Source of the DNA: CAYUFB01 sp964444125
Lineage (GTDB): Bacteria > Patescibacteriota > Dojkabacteria > B142 > JAFGMG01
Assembly: GCA_964444125.1 (NCBI GenBank)
Contig: CAYUFB010000009.1
Location: 1 to 42,889, forward strand
Direction: 5' to 3'
Length of the DNA stretch: 42,889 nt
Part shown: positions 27,115-34,780 of the stretch, in pieces
Layout: each line of letters begins with the position of its first letter
How positions within the stretch are numbered: the stretch's first letter is position 1
Notes under the pieces: generated by a model
Told to the model about the DNA's origin: nothing
The model's database searches: none
What the model saw: the letters and a program-made list of their open reading frames with translations, nothing else
Made by a program: the position numbers and the translations under genes

Positions 27115-27472
27115 TTCCATTCACATGCAAGTTGTATTAAACCTTGATATTGATCTGTTGAATAAATTTTAAATTGGTTTTCTGATTTATGGACTAAATC
27201 ATAACTATCAGTGTCTTTTGCCCCCCAAATCCCAGCTTTGACATAATATGAATTAGGAGAAAGACTCATGTCTTTGTAAACAAGATCAAAATATTTTCTT
27301 TTTACTTGTTTAGTCGTATCAATTTTTTTTGTGAAAGTATTGACTCCACATATATAAATATCTTCTTGAGAGTATAATGCTACTCCGAAATTTAAGATCT
27401 TAGAATCCGCTTCCTCAAAGTTAGTTTCAAATTCGACTCTAACTGCTACTTCTTCATTAACTTTAAAGTTTT
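27111..27472 (-). pseudogene. wzt: Wzt C-terminal carbohydrate-binding domain, out of frame with the ATPase
   Basis: Read on the minus strand in the -1 frame relative to the ATPase, this stretch is open to 27111 and encodes NFKVNEEVAVRVEFETNF, NFGVALYSQEDIYICGVNT, LSPNSYYVKAGIWGAK and ends ACEWN. This is the beta-sandwich Wzt_C domain that binds the end of the glycan and selects cargo for export. The frame change falls at a run of six A on the coding strand (27474-27469). Joined to the ATPase it gives a protein of about 415 residues, the usual size of Wzt with its binding domain. It has no start codon of its own at the 5' end. Confidence 0.8.
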
Positions 27473-28357
27473 TTGTTTCTTACCATTTTTATCTACAAAA
27501 TAAATTTTTGTAATCTTTGCTTTTTTCTGATTATCGAATTCATTTTGCTCAGTATTTTTATCAATTCGTGCCTCTTCTCCCTGTTGTCTCTTTTCTTCAT
27601 CCAGCATGTTTTCATCTACATACTCATCTACCACATCTTTTGGCTTACCAACTTTGATTATTTGCCCTTTTTTTAGAAGTATTGCCCTATTACAATATTT
27701 CTGGACAGTACCAATGTCATGAGAAACCAAGACAATAGTCTTGCCACTTCTTTTGTATTTCATCAATACATCAATACATCTTGATTGAAAATTCGAGTCC
27801 CCTACTGCCAAGACCTCGTCCATAAGATACACATCAGCATCAGACTGAATCGCAATAGCAAAAGCTAATCTCAGCATCATTCCGCTAGAATAATTTTTTA
27901 CTGGTGTGTACACAAAATCCTGCAACTCTGCGAATTCGATTATCTTTTTCCACCTTTTGTTTAAATATTTACGTGACATACCAAGAACTGCACCATTTAG
28001 AAAGATGTTTTCATAACCAGTAAGATCCGGATTAAACCCTACCCCAAGCTCCAAGAATGGCACGAGTTTGCCATTAATCTTAATTGAACCTTTGTCCGGT
28101 GCATAGATGCCTGCAAGAAGTTTAAGTAATGTGCTTTTGCCACTGCCGTTCCTACCTATGATACCCACAAATTCACCTTTTTTGACCTTGAAATCAATAT
28201 CACTTAACGCCTCAAATCTGTGCCCTTTTTTCTTGAATAATTTCCATGGTTGCAGGAAGTAACTTTTTAGACTTGAGACTTTCTCATCAGGGATCCAGAA
28301 AGTCTTGTCGATATCATTAACTTCAATTGCGTATTCTTTTTGATTAGTGTCTTTCAT
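27446..28357 (-). CDS. wzt: Polysaccharide ABC exporter ATP-binding subunit (frameshifted before Wzt_C)
   Basis: A 303-residue ATPase as the frame stands. Walker A GIIGRNGSGKSTLLKLLAG (about residues 76-94), FLELGVGFNPDLTGYENI, the signature YSSGMMLRLAFA, Walker B VYLMDEVLAVGD, and the switch His in LVSHD. It powers export of lipid-linked polysaccharide with the permease at 29677-30474. The last residues (KTLKLMKK) are probably frameshift product: the normal C-terminal binding domain continues in the -1 frame to 27111. An intervening glycosyltransferase separates it from wzm. Without the binding domain export may still run but with altered cargo choice. Confidence 0.88.
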   Translation of the reverse strand: MKDTNQKEYAIEVNDIDKTFWIPDEKVSSLKSYFLQPWKLFKKKGHRFEALSDIDFKVKKGEFVGIIGRNGSGKSTLLKLLAGIYAPDKGSIKINGKLVPFLELGVGFNPDLTGYENIFLNGAVLGMSRKYLNKRWKKIIEFAELQDFVYTPVKNYSSGMMLRLAFAIAIQSDADVYLMDEVLAVGDSNFQSRCIDVLMKYKRSGKTIVLVSHDIGTVQKYCNRAILLKKGQIIKVGKPKDVVDEYVDENMLDEEKRQQGEEARIDKNTEQNEFDNQKKAKITKIYFVDKNGKKQKTLKLMKK

Positions 28358-28412
28358 TTGACTTTAATTAATATTATCAATAATTTCGAAATAATTGTAA
28401 ATCATACAACAT

Positions 28413-28499
28413 CACTGTACATTTTAACAGTAAAGTGTACAACGCCACTGTACATTTTAACAATGAAATGCACGGCACGGCTGTACACTTTGACATTTT
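28413..28499. repeat. Short direct and inverted repeats between wzt and a glycosyltransferase
   Basis: CACTGTACATTTTAACA occurs exactly twice (28413-28429 and 28446-28462), 33 bp apart. AAAGTGTAC (28432-28440) and GTACACTTT (28483-28491) form an inverted pair. The set lies in the 142-bp spacer upstream of wzt on the minus strand. It could be an operator, a hairpin in the leader, or remnants of a repeat; the sequence does not decide. Confidence 0.6.
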
Positions 28500-29669
28500 C
28501 TATTTTCGCAAGAAATCCGCAAATTCCTTTCCGGACTGCATGATCGCATATTTCTCCAAAACATACTTTCTAGCATTTTGTCCAATTTCGCCTATCTTTT
28601 CTTTTTTCTCAACTATATTAGATATTATCTCATACCAATCATCAACGCTTTTAGCAAGAAATCCGGTTTCTCCGTGTTTTATAATCTCTGGCAAATCTCC
28701 TACATTGCTTGCAACAGTCATAATCCCAAGAAGTGCGGCCTCAGTGAACTTGATTTCACTTTTGCCTCTATTAAATTCACTATCTTCAAGCGGAAGTAAG
28801 TTAATGTCAATCTTTGACTTTAATTTCAAAAATTCATCTCTTGGCAAAAATGGAAATCTTTTGACTCTATCACCTAGTTTGGCAAAATCATAATTAAACC
28901 TGCCACCAACCCATAATTCCAAATTTGAATATTTATCAAACAATCTTGCAAGACTAGGAAAAATCAAATCGATATCTTTATCGTGAGTCTCAGAACCACT
29001 AAAATATCCCAGAACTATCTTTTCATTTGGATTTCTATTAATTCTTTCATTATATAAAGTGTCATATGTGTCTTTGTAGCCATTTCTTAGCACCATTACC
29101 TCCCCTTTTATATATTTCTTCATATCACGCGCTAGATATTTTGTACTTGATATCCCACCATCTACTTGTCCTATCAATTCAATCATACTATCTGCCCTAT
29201 CAACCAAACGCCTTGCATCCCCTGAATCCAAATTTTTGTAATAGTCCAAATTAACTATCAAATCACTTCTATAAACAAAATCATCAACACTAAAAAAAGT
29301 CTTGATACCTTTCTTTTTGCATATTTCTAGAATTTTTTTATTTGTATCATTAAGAATTGTCCTGTAGAAAATGATGTATTTATAATTTTCAATCCATTCT
29401 AAGTTTACAAAATCTTCATAAACAATATCTGAACTAAGCCCAACAGTATTTAATTGATATGCAGGGATTTCACATCTGTAATATGAAGTAGCATTCTTTG
29501 GTTCACCTGAAACAAAAAGTACTTCACCTGTTGGAGAATCAATCATATGAAAGTATTTTGAAGGAGATATCTTTCTATCAATCAATATACCAAGTCTTTT
29601 CAGAAATTCCAGAAACCCAAATCTTTTAATTGTACGTATTGATTTCTTGATTAATCTAAGCATAAACAA
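28500..29669 (-). CDS. GT4-type glycosyltransferase
   Basis: A 389-residue GT-B enzyme. A basic helix (LRLIKKSIRTIKRFGFLEFLKRL) opens the protein. EVLFVSGEPKNATSYYR starts the catalytic part, IKTFFSVDDFVYRSD lies in the first half, LGYFSGSETHDKDIDLI starts the second Rossmann half, and the donor site EIKFTEAALLGIMTVAS..GDLPEII and NGYKD are typical of GT4 enzymes like those of rhamnan synthesis. Encoded between wzm and wzt, 7 bp after wzm, so it likely works on the glycan exported by that pump. An ATG two codons in (29663) is an equal start choice. Confidence 0.83.
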   Translation of the reverse strand: MFMLRLIKKSIRTIKRFGFLEFLKRLGILIDRKISPSKYFHMIDSPTGEVLFVSGEPKNATSYYRCEIPAYQLNTVGLSSDIVYEDFVNLEWIENYKYIIFYRTILNDTNKKILEICKKKGIKTFFSVDDFVYRSDLIVNLDYYKNLDSGDARRLVDRADSMIELIGQVDGGISSTKYLARDMKKYIKGEVMVLRNGYKDTYDTLYNERINRNPNEKIVLGYFSGSETHDKDIDLIFPSLARLFDKYSNLELWVGGRFNYDFAKLGDRVKRFPFLPRDEFLKLKSKIDINLLPLEDSEFNRGKSEIKFTEAALLGIMTVASNVGDLPEIIKHGETGFLAKSVDDWYEIISNIVEKKEKIGEIGQNARKYVLEKYAIMQSGKEFADFLRK

Positions 29670-29676
29670 TTAATGA

Positions 29677-30474
29677 TTAAAAATATTCAGCAACTCTTTT
29701 AACTCTATTTTTGAAAAACAACTGCCCCAAAATTAATAATGACATACCAACAGCAAAAACCATTAATACCTCTGGAATATAATTAATTTCACCAAGTATA
29801 TAGGCATCTCTTGCCGATCTGATAATAATAAATAATGGATTTAATTCCAATATAGCTCTTGCTGGGATATCCTGAAAAATCAAAATACTGATTTTTTCTG
29901 GTACTAGCGTGAGAGGAAAGAATATTGCAGATGCATAAAACAATAACTGTAAAGAAATTTCAGTAATATGAAGTAGATCTTTAAACCTAATAAATAATAC
30001 GCTTGTAAAAAATGAAAGTCCAAGGGTTGTAATACCTAGTACAATTATCAAAAAGAAGAAGTACAATAAACTTAAGGCTGTGAAATGAACATCATTAAAC
30101 ACCGTAAATACAGCAAGAATAAACAGATTAATTACTAAATTAATTACAGCCATAAGATGATTACTATAAACTGCAATCCTTCTATTGAAATTAACTTTTA
30201 GGATTATATGCGCCTTATCTAGTAATGAATTCATGCCAAGTGTCACAGATTCACTAAAATAGGTAAACATAATAATACCTATTAGAAGATATATCTGAAA
30301 ATTCTGTTGCGTACCGCCCTTAGATACATTGGAAAAAATCACATATAGCATTGCAAATATCAAAAATGGCTTCAGAAGTACCCATATGAATCCAAGTACA
30401 GAATCATTATATTTTAATTTGAAATTAGTCCTGACTAATTGGTATAGAAGATCAAAGTCGTTATTTTTTTGCAT
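29677..30474 (-). CDS. wzm: Polysaccharide ABC exporter permease
   Basis: A 265-residue ABC-2 type membrane protein with six hydrophobic segments. It opens with a cytoplasmic helix (FDLLYQLVRTNFKLKYND) and SVLGFIWVLLKPFLIFAMLYVIF, then NFQIYLLIGIIMFTYFSESV, all typical of Wzm/TagG permeases. It pairs with Wzt to move completed lipid-linked glycan across the membrane. An upstream ATG at 30585 would add 37 residues that do not fit the family, and a TATAAT box lies between the two, so I start at 30474. Confidence 0.87.
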   Translation of the reverse strand: MQKNNDFDLLYQLVRTNFKLKYNDSVLGFIWVLLKPFLIFAMLYVIFSNVSKGGTQQNFQIYLLIGIIMFTYFSESVTLGMNSLLDKAHIILKVNFNRRIAVYSNHLMAVINLVINLFILAVFTVFNDVHFTALSLLYFFFLIIVLGITTLGLSFFTSVLFIRFKDLLHITEISLQLLFYASAIFFPLTLVPEKISILIFQDIPARAILELNPLFIIIRSARDAYILGEINYIPEVLMVFAVGMSLLILGQLFFKNRVKRVAEYF

Positions 30475-30480
30475 AAAATT

Positions 30481-30486
30481 ATTATA
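30481..30486 (-). promoter_or_regulatory. Probable -10 box TATAAT for wzm (leaderless)
   Basis: On the minus strand TATAAT ends 6 bp before the ATG at 30474, so transcription would begin at or next to the start codon. This supports the shorter start of wzm and predicts a leaderless mRNA. Confidence 0.5.
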
Positions 30487-30575
30487 AATTGAAGAATCAT
30501 TTTGATTATAGTTGATTATACAAGTCAAGGTAAAGGGAATTTGACCAAAGGCGATAAGAAATATAAACTGATCCC

Positions 30576-31394
30576 ATGCAACCAAGTGAATTTTTTGAAT
30601 TTATAAAAAAATGGAAGGATTTGGGCAAGTACCCACCAAGCGGCTCATGGCCCATGACTATAAATTTTGGCAAAGATGTCTGGGATCCTATTACGAAACT
30701 ATACAAATACACGAAATCTAATAACTATGAATACGAGACTTCATTTTTCTTTGCTGATGGGGATATAGTCACGACCCCGCCTTTTAAGGGAGAACGTACG
30801 CAAGTAAATGCCAAGCATAAACTAAAAGTCGAATATGTGCCATCTTCTGGGGATTTTTTTGATAAGCTAATCTTTCTAGATGACAAAGTTGTCAAAAAAA
30901 TCCCAATCAAAAAATCCAATTTGCCAAAAAATATAAAAGCTGGATATTTGTTTAACGTCCATACTCATCCTGTGCATTATCTTGATAAAAGAACTGGCGG
31001 CAAATACGATGTGTCACTTGATATGCAAGATAGTAAGCCAAAAAATGTAATAGGTAAATTCAAGGAATTATTTTTTGGCAACAGTTTCGACCCATCCAAT
31101 CTTGATTATGTTGTCAAAACGTATGGATTCTTTTCTGACACCGATATCAGATCTTTGATTAGTTCAAATGCTATAGTCTCAGGGCTTGTAACAGAAGAAT
31201 TCTGGCTTGCTTGCAAAACGGACAAAACAATAAGCCAAATTGAGACAAATGGCGAAGAAATGCTTCAGAGAATTTCAAACAGCGCCTATTCTGGTGATAA
31301 ATATCTTGAAGATCTTATCCTGAAAGAGATGCAAAATTGGGGAATAGTTTTTTATCGTGGACGGTTCGGTTCATCGATAAGGAGGGTGAACTAG
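30576..31394 (+). CDS. JAMM/JAB-like protein with split metal-binding motif
   Basis: A 272-residue protein not assignable to a named family with certainty. It contains FNVHTHPVHY (about residues 126-135) and, about 50 residues later, FFSDTDIRSLISSNAIVSGLVT. Together HxHP and SxxD give the zinc ligands of JAMM metalloproteases, with the usual short gap enlarged by an inserted segment (LDKRTGG...SNLDYVVKTYG). A possible active-site Glu lies upstream in YEYETSFFFADGD. If right, it is an isopeptidase or protease-like enzyme of unknown substrate. TTGACC (30541-30546) and TATAAA (30562-30567) may be its promoter, giving a nearly leaderless mRNA. The last base of the stop begins a heptad array. RadC, also a JAB-fold protein, is next. 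Confidence 0.6.
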   Translation: MQPSEFFEFIKKWKDLGKYPPSGSWPMTINFGKDVWDPITKLYKYTKSNNYEYETSFFFADGDIVTTPPFKGERTQVNAKHKLKVEYVPSSGDFFDKLIFLDDKVVKKIPIKKSNLPKNIKAGYLFNVHTHPVHYLDKRTGGKYDVSLDMQDSKPKNVIGKFKELFFGNSFDPSNLDYVVKTYGFFSDTDIRSLISSNAIVSGLVTEEFWLACKTDKTISQIETNGEEMLQRISNSAYSGDKYLEDLILKEMQNWGIVFYRGRFGSSIRRVN

Positions 31395-31470
31395 TGTTGA
31401 GTGTTGAGTATTGAGTTTTGAGTTTTGAGTAAATAGCCTTCAGTATTCAGCTTACAGTATTCAGCCTTTG
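31394..31470 (+). repeat. Heptad array, GYNNTSA orientation (11 units)
   Basis: Eleven in-phase units: GTGTTGA twice, GTATTGA, GTTTTGA twice, GTAAATA, GCCTTCA, GTATTCA, GCTTACA, GTATTCA, GCCTTTG. Midway the unit changes from a TGA to a TCA/ACA ending, so two subtypes are joined without loss of phase. Confidence 0.85.
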
Positions 31471-31547
31471 TCAGTGTGAATAGATTTGCTATCACCTTCG
31501 GCTTGGGTTACTGAATACTTTAGGCTATCGTTTTTCACACAAAAGCA

Positions 31548-31596
31548 TCATTCTGAAACAAGCCTGCCTGTTCGGCAGACAGGTTCAGAATGACGT
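31548..31596. repeat. Hairpin arm interrupted by a 21-nt palindrome
   Basis: TCATTCTGAAACAAG (31548-31562) and TTCAGAATGACGT (31584-31596) together reproduce one arm of the hairpin elements at 39.5 and 42.7 kb. Between them, at 31563-31583, sits a 21-nt palindrome with the stem CTGCC/GGCAG around TGTTC. Confidence 0.8.
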
Positions 31597-31603
31597 CCCA
31601 GTT

Positions 31604-31652
31604 CAGAATGCTAAATACTGAGGGCTGAAGGCTGAAAACTGGATGCTATCCA
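31604..31652 (-). repeat. Heptad array, complementary orientation (7 units)
   Basis: Seven in-phase units: CAGAATG, CTAAATA, CTGAGGG, CTGAAGG, CTGAAAA, CTGGATG, CTATCCA. They face the array at 31394-31470. The 298-bp spacer between the JAB-like gene and radC thus consists mostly of repeats. The part 31471-31547 shows only GTGTGAA...TTCACAC at its ends. Confidence 0.8.
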
Positions 31653-31679
31653 TTTCACGTTTTTTTAATCTTTCTTTGC

Positions 31680-31685
31680 TATATT
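31680..31685 (+). promoter_or_regulatory. Probable -10 box TATATT for radC (leaderless)
   Basis: TATATT ends 7 bp before the ATG at 31693, so the transcript should begin at about the start codon. No -35 is evident. Confidence 0.4.
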
Positions 31686-31692
31686 CCCTTCT

Positions 31693-32382
31693 ATGAAAGA
31701 TCATAAGTTTTATCCAAAAGAAGAAACAACCCAGGCAAATCTACAACCCAGAGAGAAACTAGCCACACTTGGTGCTGATAAATTGACCAATGCAGAACTA
31801 TTAGCTCTTGTATTTATTACAGGCACAAGAAACGAATCTGTATTAGAACTAAGTGCTAGGTGTCTGAAAGAATATGGTTCTCGTAGTATCACAAATATTA
31901 GAAATCTCGATCAAGCAAGAGAAATACTAAATTTAGGCAATGCCAAAGCTTGCCAGCTTATCGCAATTTTCGAACTTGGAAGAAGATTTTTTAAAGAAAC
32001 AAATACCAGAATGCCTATTATCAGAGGCCCAGAAGATGTTTACAAATTATACTCATGGATGCAAAACCTAAAAAGAGAAGAACTGCGTGCGCTATATCTA
32101 AATACAAGACAAAGGCTTGTCCATGAAGAAATCATAAGCATCGGCAATTTCGATCAAATCAATGTCTTTATCCCCAGTATCATCCAGCCTGCCATCGAGA
32201 TGATGACCAAAAATATCATCCTAGTTCACAATCATCCATCAGGACAAACATCCCCATCAATTCAAGATATCGAATGTACAAAGCATATAATCAAGGCAGC
32301 AAAGTTAATGGATTTAAATATCCTGGATCACATAATAATCGGCCGTGATTTTAGATCTATTCTGCAAGATATAAATAATTGA
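31693..32382 (+). CDS. radC: RadC family (UPF0758) JAB-domain protein
   Basis: A 229-residue protein of normal length. The N-terminal helix-hairpin-helix part has LQPREKLATLGADKLTNAELLAL. The C-terminal JAB domain carries the family signature VHNHPSGQTSPSIQDI (about residues 177-192), with two His and an Asp as metal ligands, and an upstream Glu in HEEIISIGNFDQINV. RadC proteins were once linked to DNA repair, but their role remains uncertain. Its last 26 bp overlap the 3' end of fmt on the opposite strand. Confidence 0.93.
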   Translation: MKDHKFYPKEETTQANLQPREKLATLGADKLTNAELLALVFITGTRNESVLELSARCLKEYGSRSITNIRNLDQAREILNLGNAKACQLIAIFELGRRFFKETNTRMPIIRGPEDVYKLYSWMQNLKREELRALYLNTRQRLVHEEIISIGNFDQINVFIPSIIQPAIEMMTKNIILVHNHPSGQTSPSIQDIECTKHIIKAAKLMDLNILDHIIIGRDFRSILQDINN

Positions 32383-33277
32383 TAGCCTGATCTCTTTTTT
32401 TGCCCTCTAATTGGACTTCTTGAAGTTCTAGTCTACCATTTTTCAGATTTAGCAATAATTTTTTGCCCTCGCGTGAAATCTTGAAGACCTCACCAGATTG
32501 ATCATCATAGATTTCTGATTTGAATATCTTTAGCCTCTTTCCGTTTGATAACATAATCCACGCGCCAGGATCTGGGTAGAAGGCCCTAATCATTCTTTCT
32601 GCAAGATTAATATCAGTGTCCTTCATAATCTCAGCCTTATCAGTCGAAAGATCCTCTTGATTGCAAAAAGTTGCCTCATCTTCATTTTGAGCTTTTGCGA
32701 TTTTTTCACCCTTGAGCCAGCCAAGTAGATTTTCTTCCAATAATTCTGCACCTATTGTTGCTAATTTATCCAATAATTCCTCTGAATTTTCACCATCAAT
32801 TTCAATACTACTAGATGCAATGATATCTCCTGCATCAAGTTTTTTGACCATTTTTTGAATCGTGACCCCAGTTTCTTTGTATCCATTAAGTATAGCCATA
32901 GGGACAGGTACTGCTCCACGAAGTTTTGGAAGAAGTGACCCATGAATATTTAACGCTCCATATTTGGGATAGTCTAAAAGTTTTTCTGGAATTATCTGTC
33001 CATAAGAAGCTACAACAAGTAATTCCGGATCGTATTTAGCGATAATCTCATCTGTTTCCAGTTTAAGTTTCTTAGGCTGCAAGATTGTAGTTATATTGTT
33101 TCTAGTTGCAAATTCTTTCACCCTTGATTGTGATACTTTTGAATGATGTCGTCCAGTTGTAGCATCAGGTTGAGTAATGATCGCTACAATATCTATATAT
33201 TCAAGCTTGGTAAGTTTTTCTAAAATCGGTACTGCAAAACTTGAAGTACCAGCGAATATTGTTCTAACTTTTTGCAT
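32357..33277 (-). CDS. fmt: Methionyl-tRNA formyltransferase
   Basis: About 306 residues. It adds a formyl group from 10-formyl-tetrahydrofolate to initiator Met-tRNA. Motifs: VRTIFAGTSSFAVPIL, ALNIHGSLLPKLRGAVP (catalytic Asn and His), and TGVTIQKMVKKLDAGDII, followed by the C-terminal tRNA-binding domain with AFYPDPGAWIML. The loop after RGA reads VPVPMAI instead of the common SPIQxAI, a small departure. I prefer the ATG at 33277 to 33292, which would add five residues. It overlaps lgt upstream by 14 bp and radC at its 3' end by 26 bp, in opposite orientation. Confidence 0.93.
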   Translation of the reverse strand: MQKVRTIFAGTSSFAVPILEKLTKLEYIDIVAIITQPDATTGRHHSKVSQSRVKEFATRNNITTILQPKKLKLETDEIIAKYDPELLVVASYGQIIPEKLLDYPKYGALNIHGSLLPKLRGAVPVPMAILNGYKETGVTIQKMVKKLDAGDIIASSSIEIDGENSEELLDKLATIGAELLEENLLGWLKGEKIAKAQNEDEATFCNQEDLSTDKAEIMKDTDINLAERMIRAFYPDPGAWIMLSNGKRLKIFKSEIYDDQSGEVFKISREGKKLLLNLKNGRLELQEVQLEGKKRDQAINYLYLAE

Positions 33278-34121
33278 TTTCTTTATAATCAAAAATTAAT
33301 ATGCCCAAACCTAAAATTATCAGACATAATGAAACTATTTGGTTAAATCCCAAAATTTGATCATTGATTTTGGCAAATTCTACTATAAATCTGATACTGC
33401 CATAACCTACAAGATAAACCCCAATAAGCAGCTTCCTTCTGATTATATCGTAATTACGAAAATAGAGATAATTAAGAACAAGAAAAAGTAGCACATTTAG
33501 GATCCCTTCATAAAGAAATACCGGATGGAAATATTCGCTTTGTGGGTACTCAAGGGGGCGATTTGGTGGATCTATAAATATCTTCCAGGGTAAGTTTGTT
33601 GGTTTGCCATAGAGCTCTTGATTGAAGAAGTTCCCAAATCGCCCCACGCTTTGTGCGAAAGGTAACGATAGAGCGATATGATTTAGGACTGGAATAATGT
33701 TAATTTTTTGCCACCAGGAAATAATTACAACCACGATAAACCCCCCCAATATCGCTCCCCAAATCGATAAGCCACCAGAGTATATTGCCAAAATTTCGCT
33801 TAGGTTATCTTTGTATAAAGCAAAATCTGTCATCACATGCCAGAACCTTGCAAAGATAATCGCAACAATAATTACTATTAATGAATTTTGCCATAGATTG
33901 ATTTTTTTGGATAACTTAGAATCTCTTAATTCAATTAGATAAATGCTTGTTATAACAGCTAGGGCAACCGCTAGCCCATAAAGAGAAATTTTTATAGAGA
34001 GTATTTCGAAATATTTGTGTGGTTGTGGCAATAGATATATCGATATACAAGATACAAAGAAAAACACCACACAAGCGAGTATTGCTTGATAATAGAGAGA
34101 GAATTTTTTAATAAAGTTCAT
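33264..34121 (-). CDS. lgt: Prolipoprotein diacylglyceryl transferase
   Basis: About 285 residues with seven membrane spans. Lgt moves diacylglycerol from phosphatidylglycerol to the cysteine of lipoprotein precursors, so the organism should make lipoproteins. The signature AQSVGRFGNFFNQELYGKPT is at about residues 150-169, with the active Arg and Asn, and YEGILN follows. SIYGLAVALA-like segment near the start (ISLYGLAVALAV) also fits. An ATG at 34229 would add 36 residues with no family counterpart, so I start at 34121, which overlaps the upstream flavoprotein gene by 14 bp. Confidence 0.92.
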   Translation of the reverse strand: MNFIKKFSLYYQAILACVVFFFVSCISIYLLPQPHKYFEILSIKISLYGLAVALAVITSIYLIELRDSKLSKKINLWQNSLIVIIVAIIFARFWHVMTDFALYKDNLSEILAIYSGGLSIWGAILGGFIVVVIISWWQKINIIPVLNHIALSLPFAQSVGRFGNFFNQELYGKPTNLPWKIFIDPPNRPLEYPQSEYFHPVFLYEGILNVLLFLVLNYLYFRNYDIIRRKLLIGVYLVGYGSIRFIVEFAKINDQILGFNQIVSLCLIILGLGILIFDYKENAKS

Positions 34122-34779
34122 GATAAATTCTAGTTTCTTCGACTTTCTTATCCAAAAGTATCTTTTTGACATCAAGAACCATATCTTTGGCTCCACAGAT
34201 ATAGAAATCAGTTGTAGAATCAAATTCAAGAGTTGAGATAAAATCTGTCACCCTTCCCTTGTGTCCTGTCCAATCCTGGGTAGGCCTTGAGACAGCTACA
34301 TGGTATTTGAAATTTGGATGAGCATTTTGCAATTCAAGCAATCTCTCATGTTCGATCAAACTTGTCTGATATCTTGTTCCAAAAACAAGCGTCAAATTAT
34401 TTTGGTTTCCTAGTTCAATTTGTTCTTCTATCATAGCAAGTAGTGGTGCAATGCCTGTGCCAGTACATACAAAAACAGCGTTTTTTTCTGATTTGAATAC
34501 GAAATTGCCCAATGGACCGATAATTGATAAAGAATCCCCAACTTGAGATTTTTCAAAAAAGATTGACCCTGGGCCTCCTGGAGTTGTAGTTACAATTAAA
34601 TCAAGAGTATCTGATTTTGGAGAAGAAGCTATAGAATAATATCTTTTGATATTCTCTCCTACAACAACCGCGATAAATTGCCCTGCTTTAAATTCAATAC
34701 CTTTCCTTTCCAATTTAATTTTATACAATTTCTCATCAATTGTAATTTTTTCTAAGATTTTTAGTTCAAATTTTGCCAT
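34108..34779 (-). CDS. Ferredoxin-NADP+ reductase-type flavoprotein
   Basis: A 223-residue soluble protein. The FAD half has KAGQFIAVVV and RYYSIASSP (the RxYS motif, about residues 47-55). The NAD(P) half has VCTGTGIAPLLAM (about 104-116), FGTRYQTSLI and a CGA near the end (FYICGAKDMV). There is no iron-sulfur cluster motif, so it is the minimal FNR/cytochrome b5 reductase form that passes electrons between NAD(P)H and a partner. The gene upstream (34781-35164) encodes a membrane-anchored protein with half a cytochrome b5 motif, one base away, which suggests a redox pair. Confidence 0.85.
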   Translation of the reverse strand: MAKFELKILEKITIDEKLYKIKLERKGIEFKAGQFIAVVVGENIKRYYSIASSPKSDTLDLIVTTTPGGPGSIFFEKSQVGDSLSIIGPLGNFVFKSEKNAVFVCTGTGIAPLLAMIEEQIELGNQNNLTLVFGTRYQTSLIEHERLLELQNAHPNFKYHVAVSRPTQDWTGHKGRVTDFISTLEFDSTTDFYICGAKDMVLDVKKILLDKKVEETRIYHELY

Positions 34780-34780
34780 G

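Noticed and set aside
27115..27445. A non-coding spacer of about 330 bp between fnlC and wzt
   Set aside because: The minus strand encodes an intact Wzt_C-like domain here once the frame change at A6 is allowed.
27468..27482. Classical -1 programmed frameshift heptamer in wzt
   Set aside because: The phase is wrong: the zero-frame codons are CAA AAA ACT, so AAAAAAC does not sit in the X XXY YYZ register. Polymerase slippage or an indel remains possible.
31394..31652. CRISPR array
   Set aside because: Units are 7 bp and continuous, with no long repeat separated by unique spacers; no cas genes are present.
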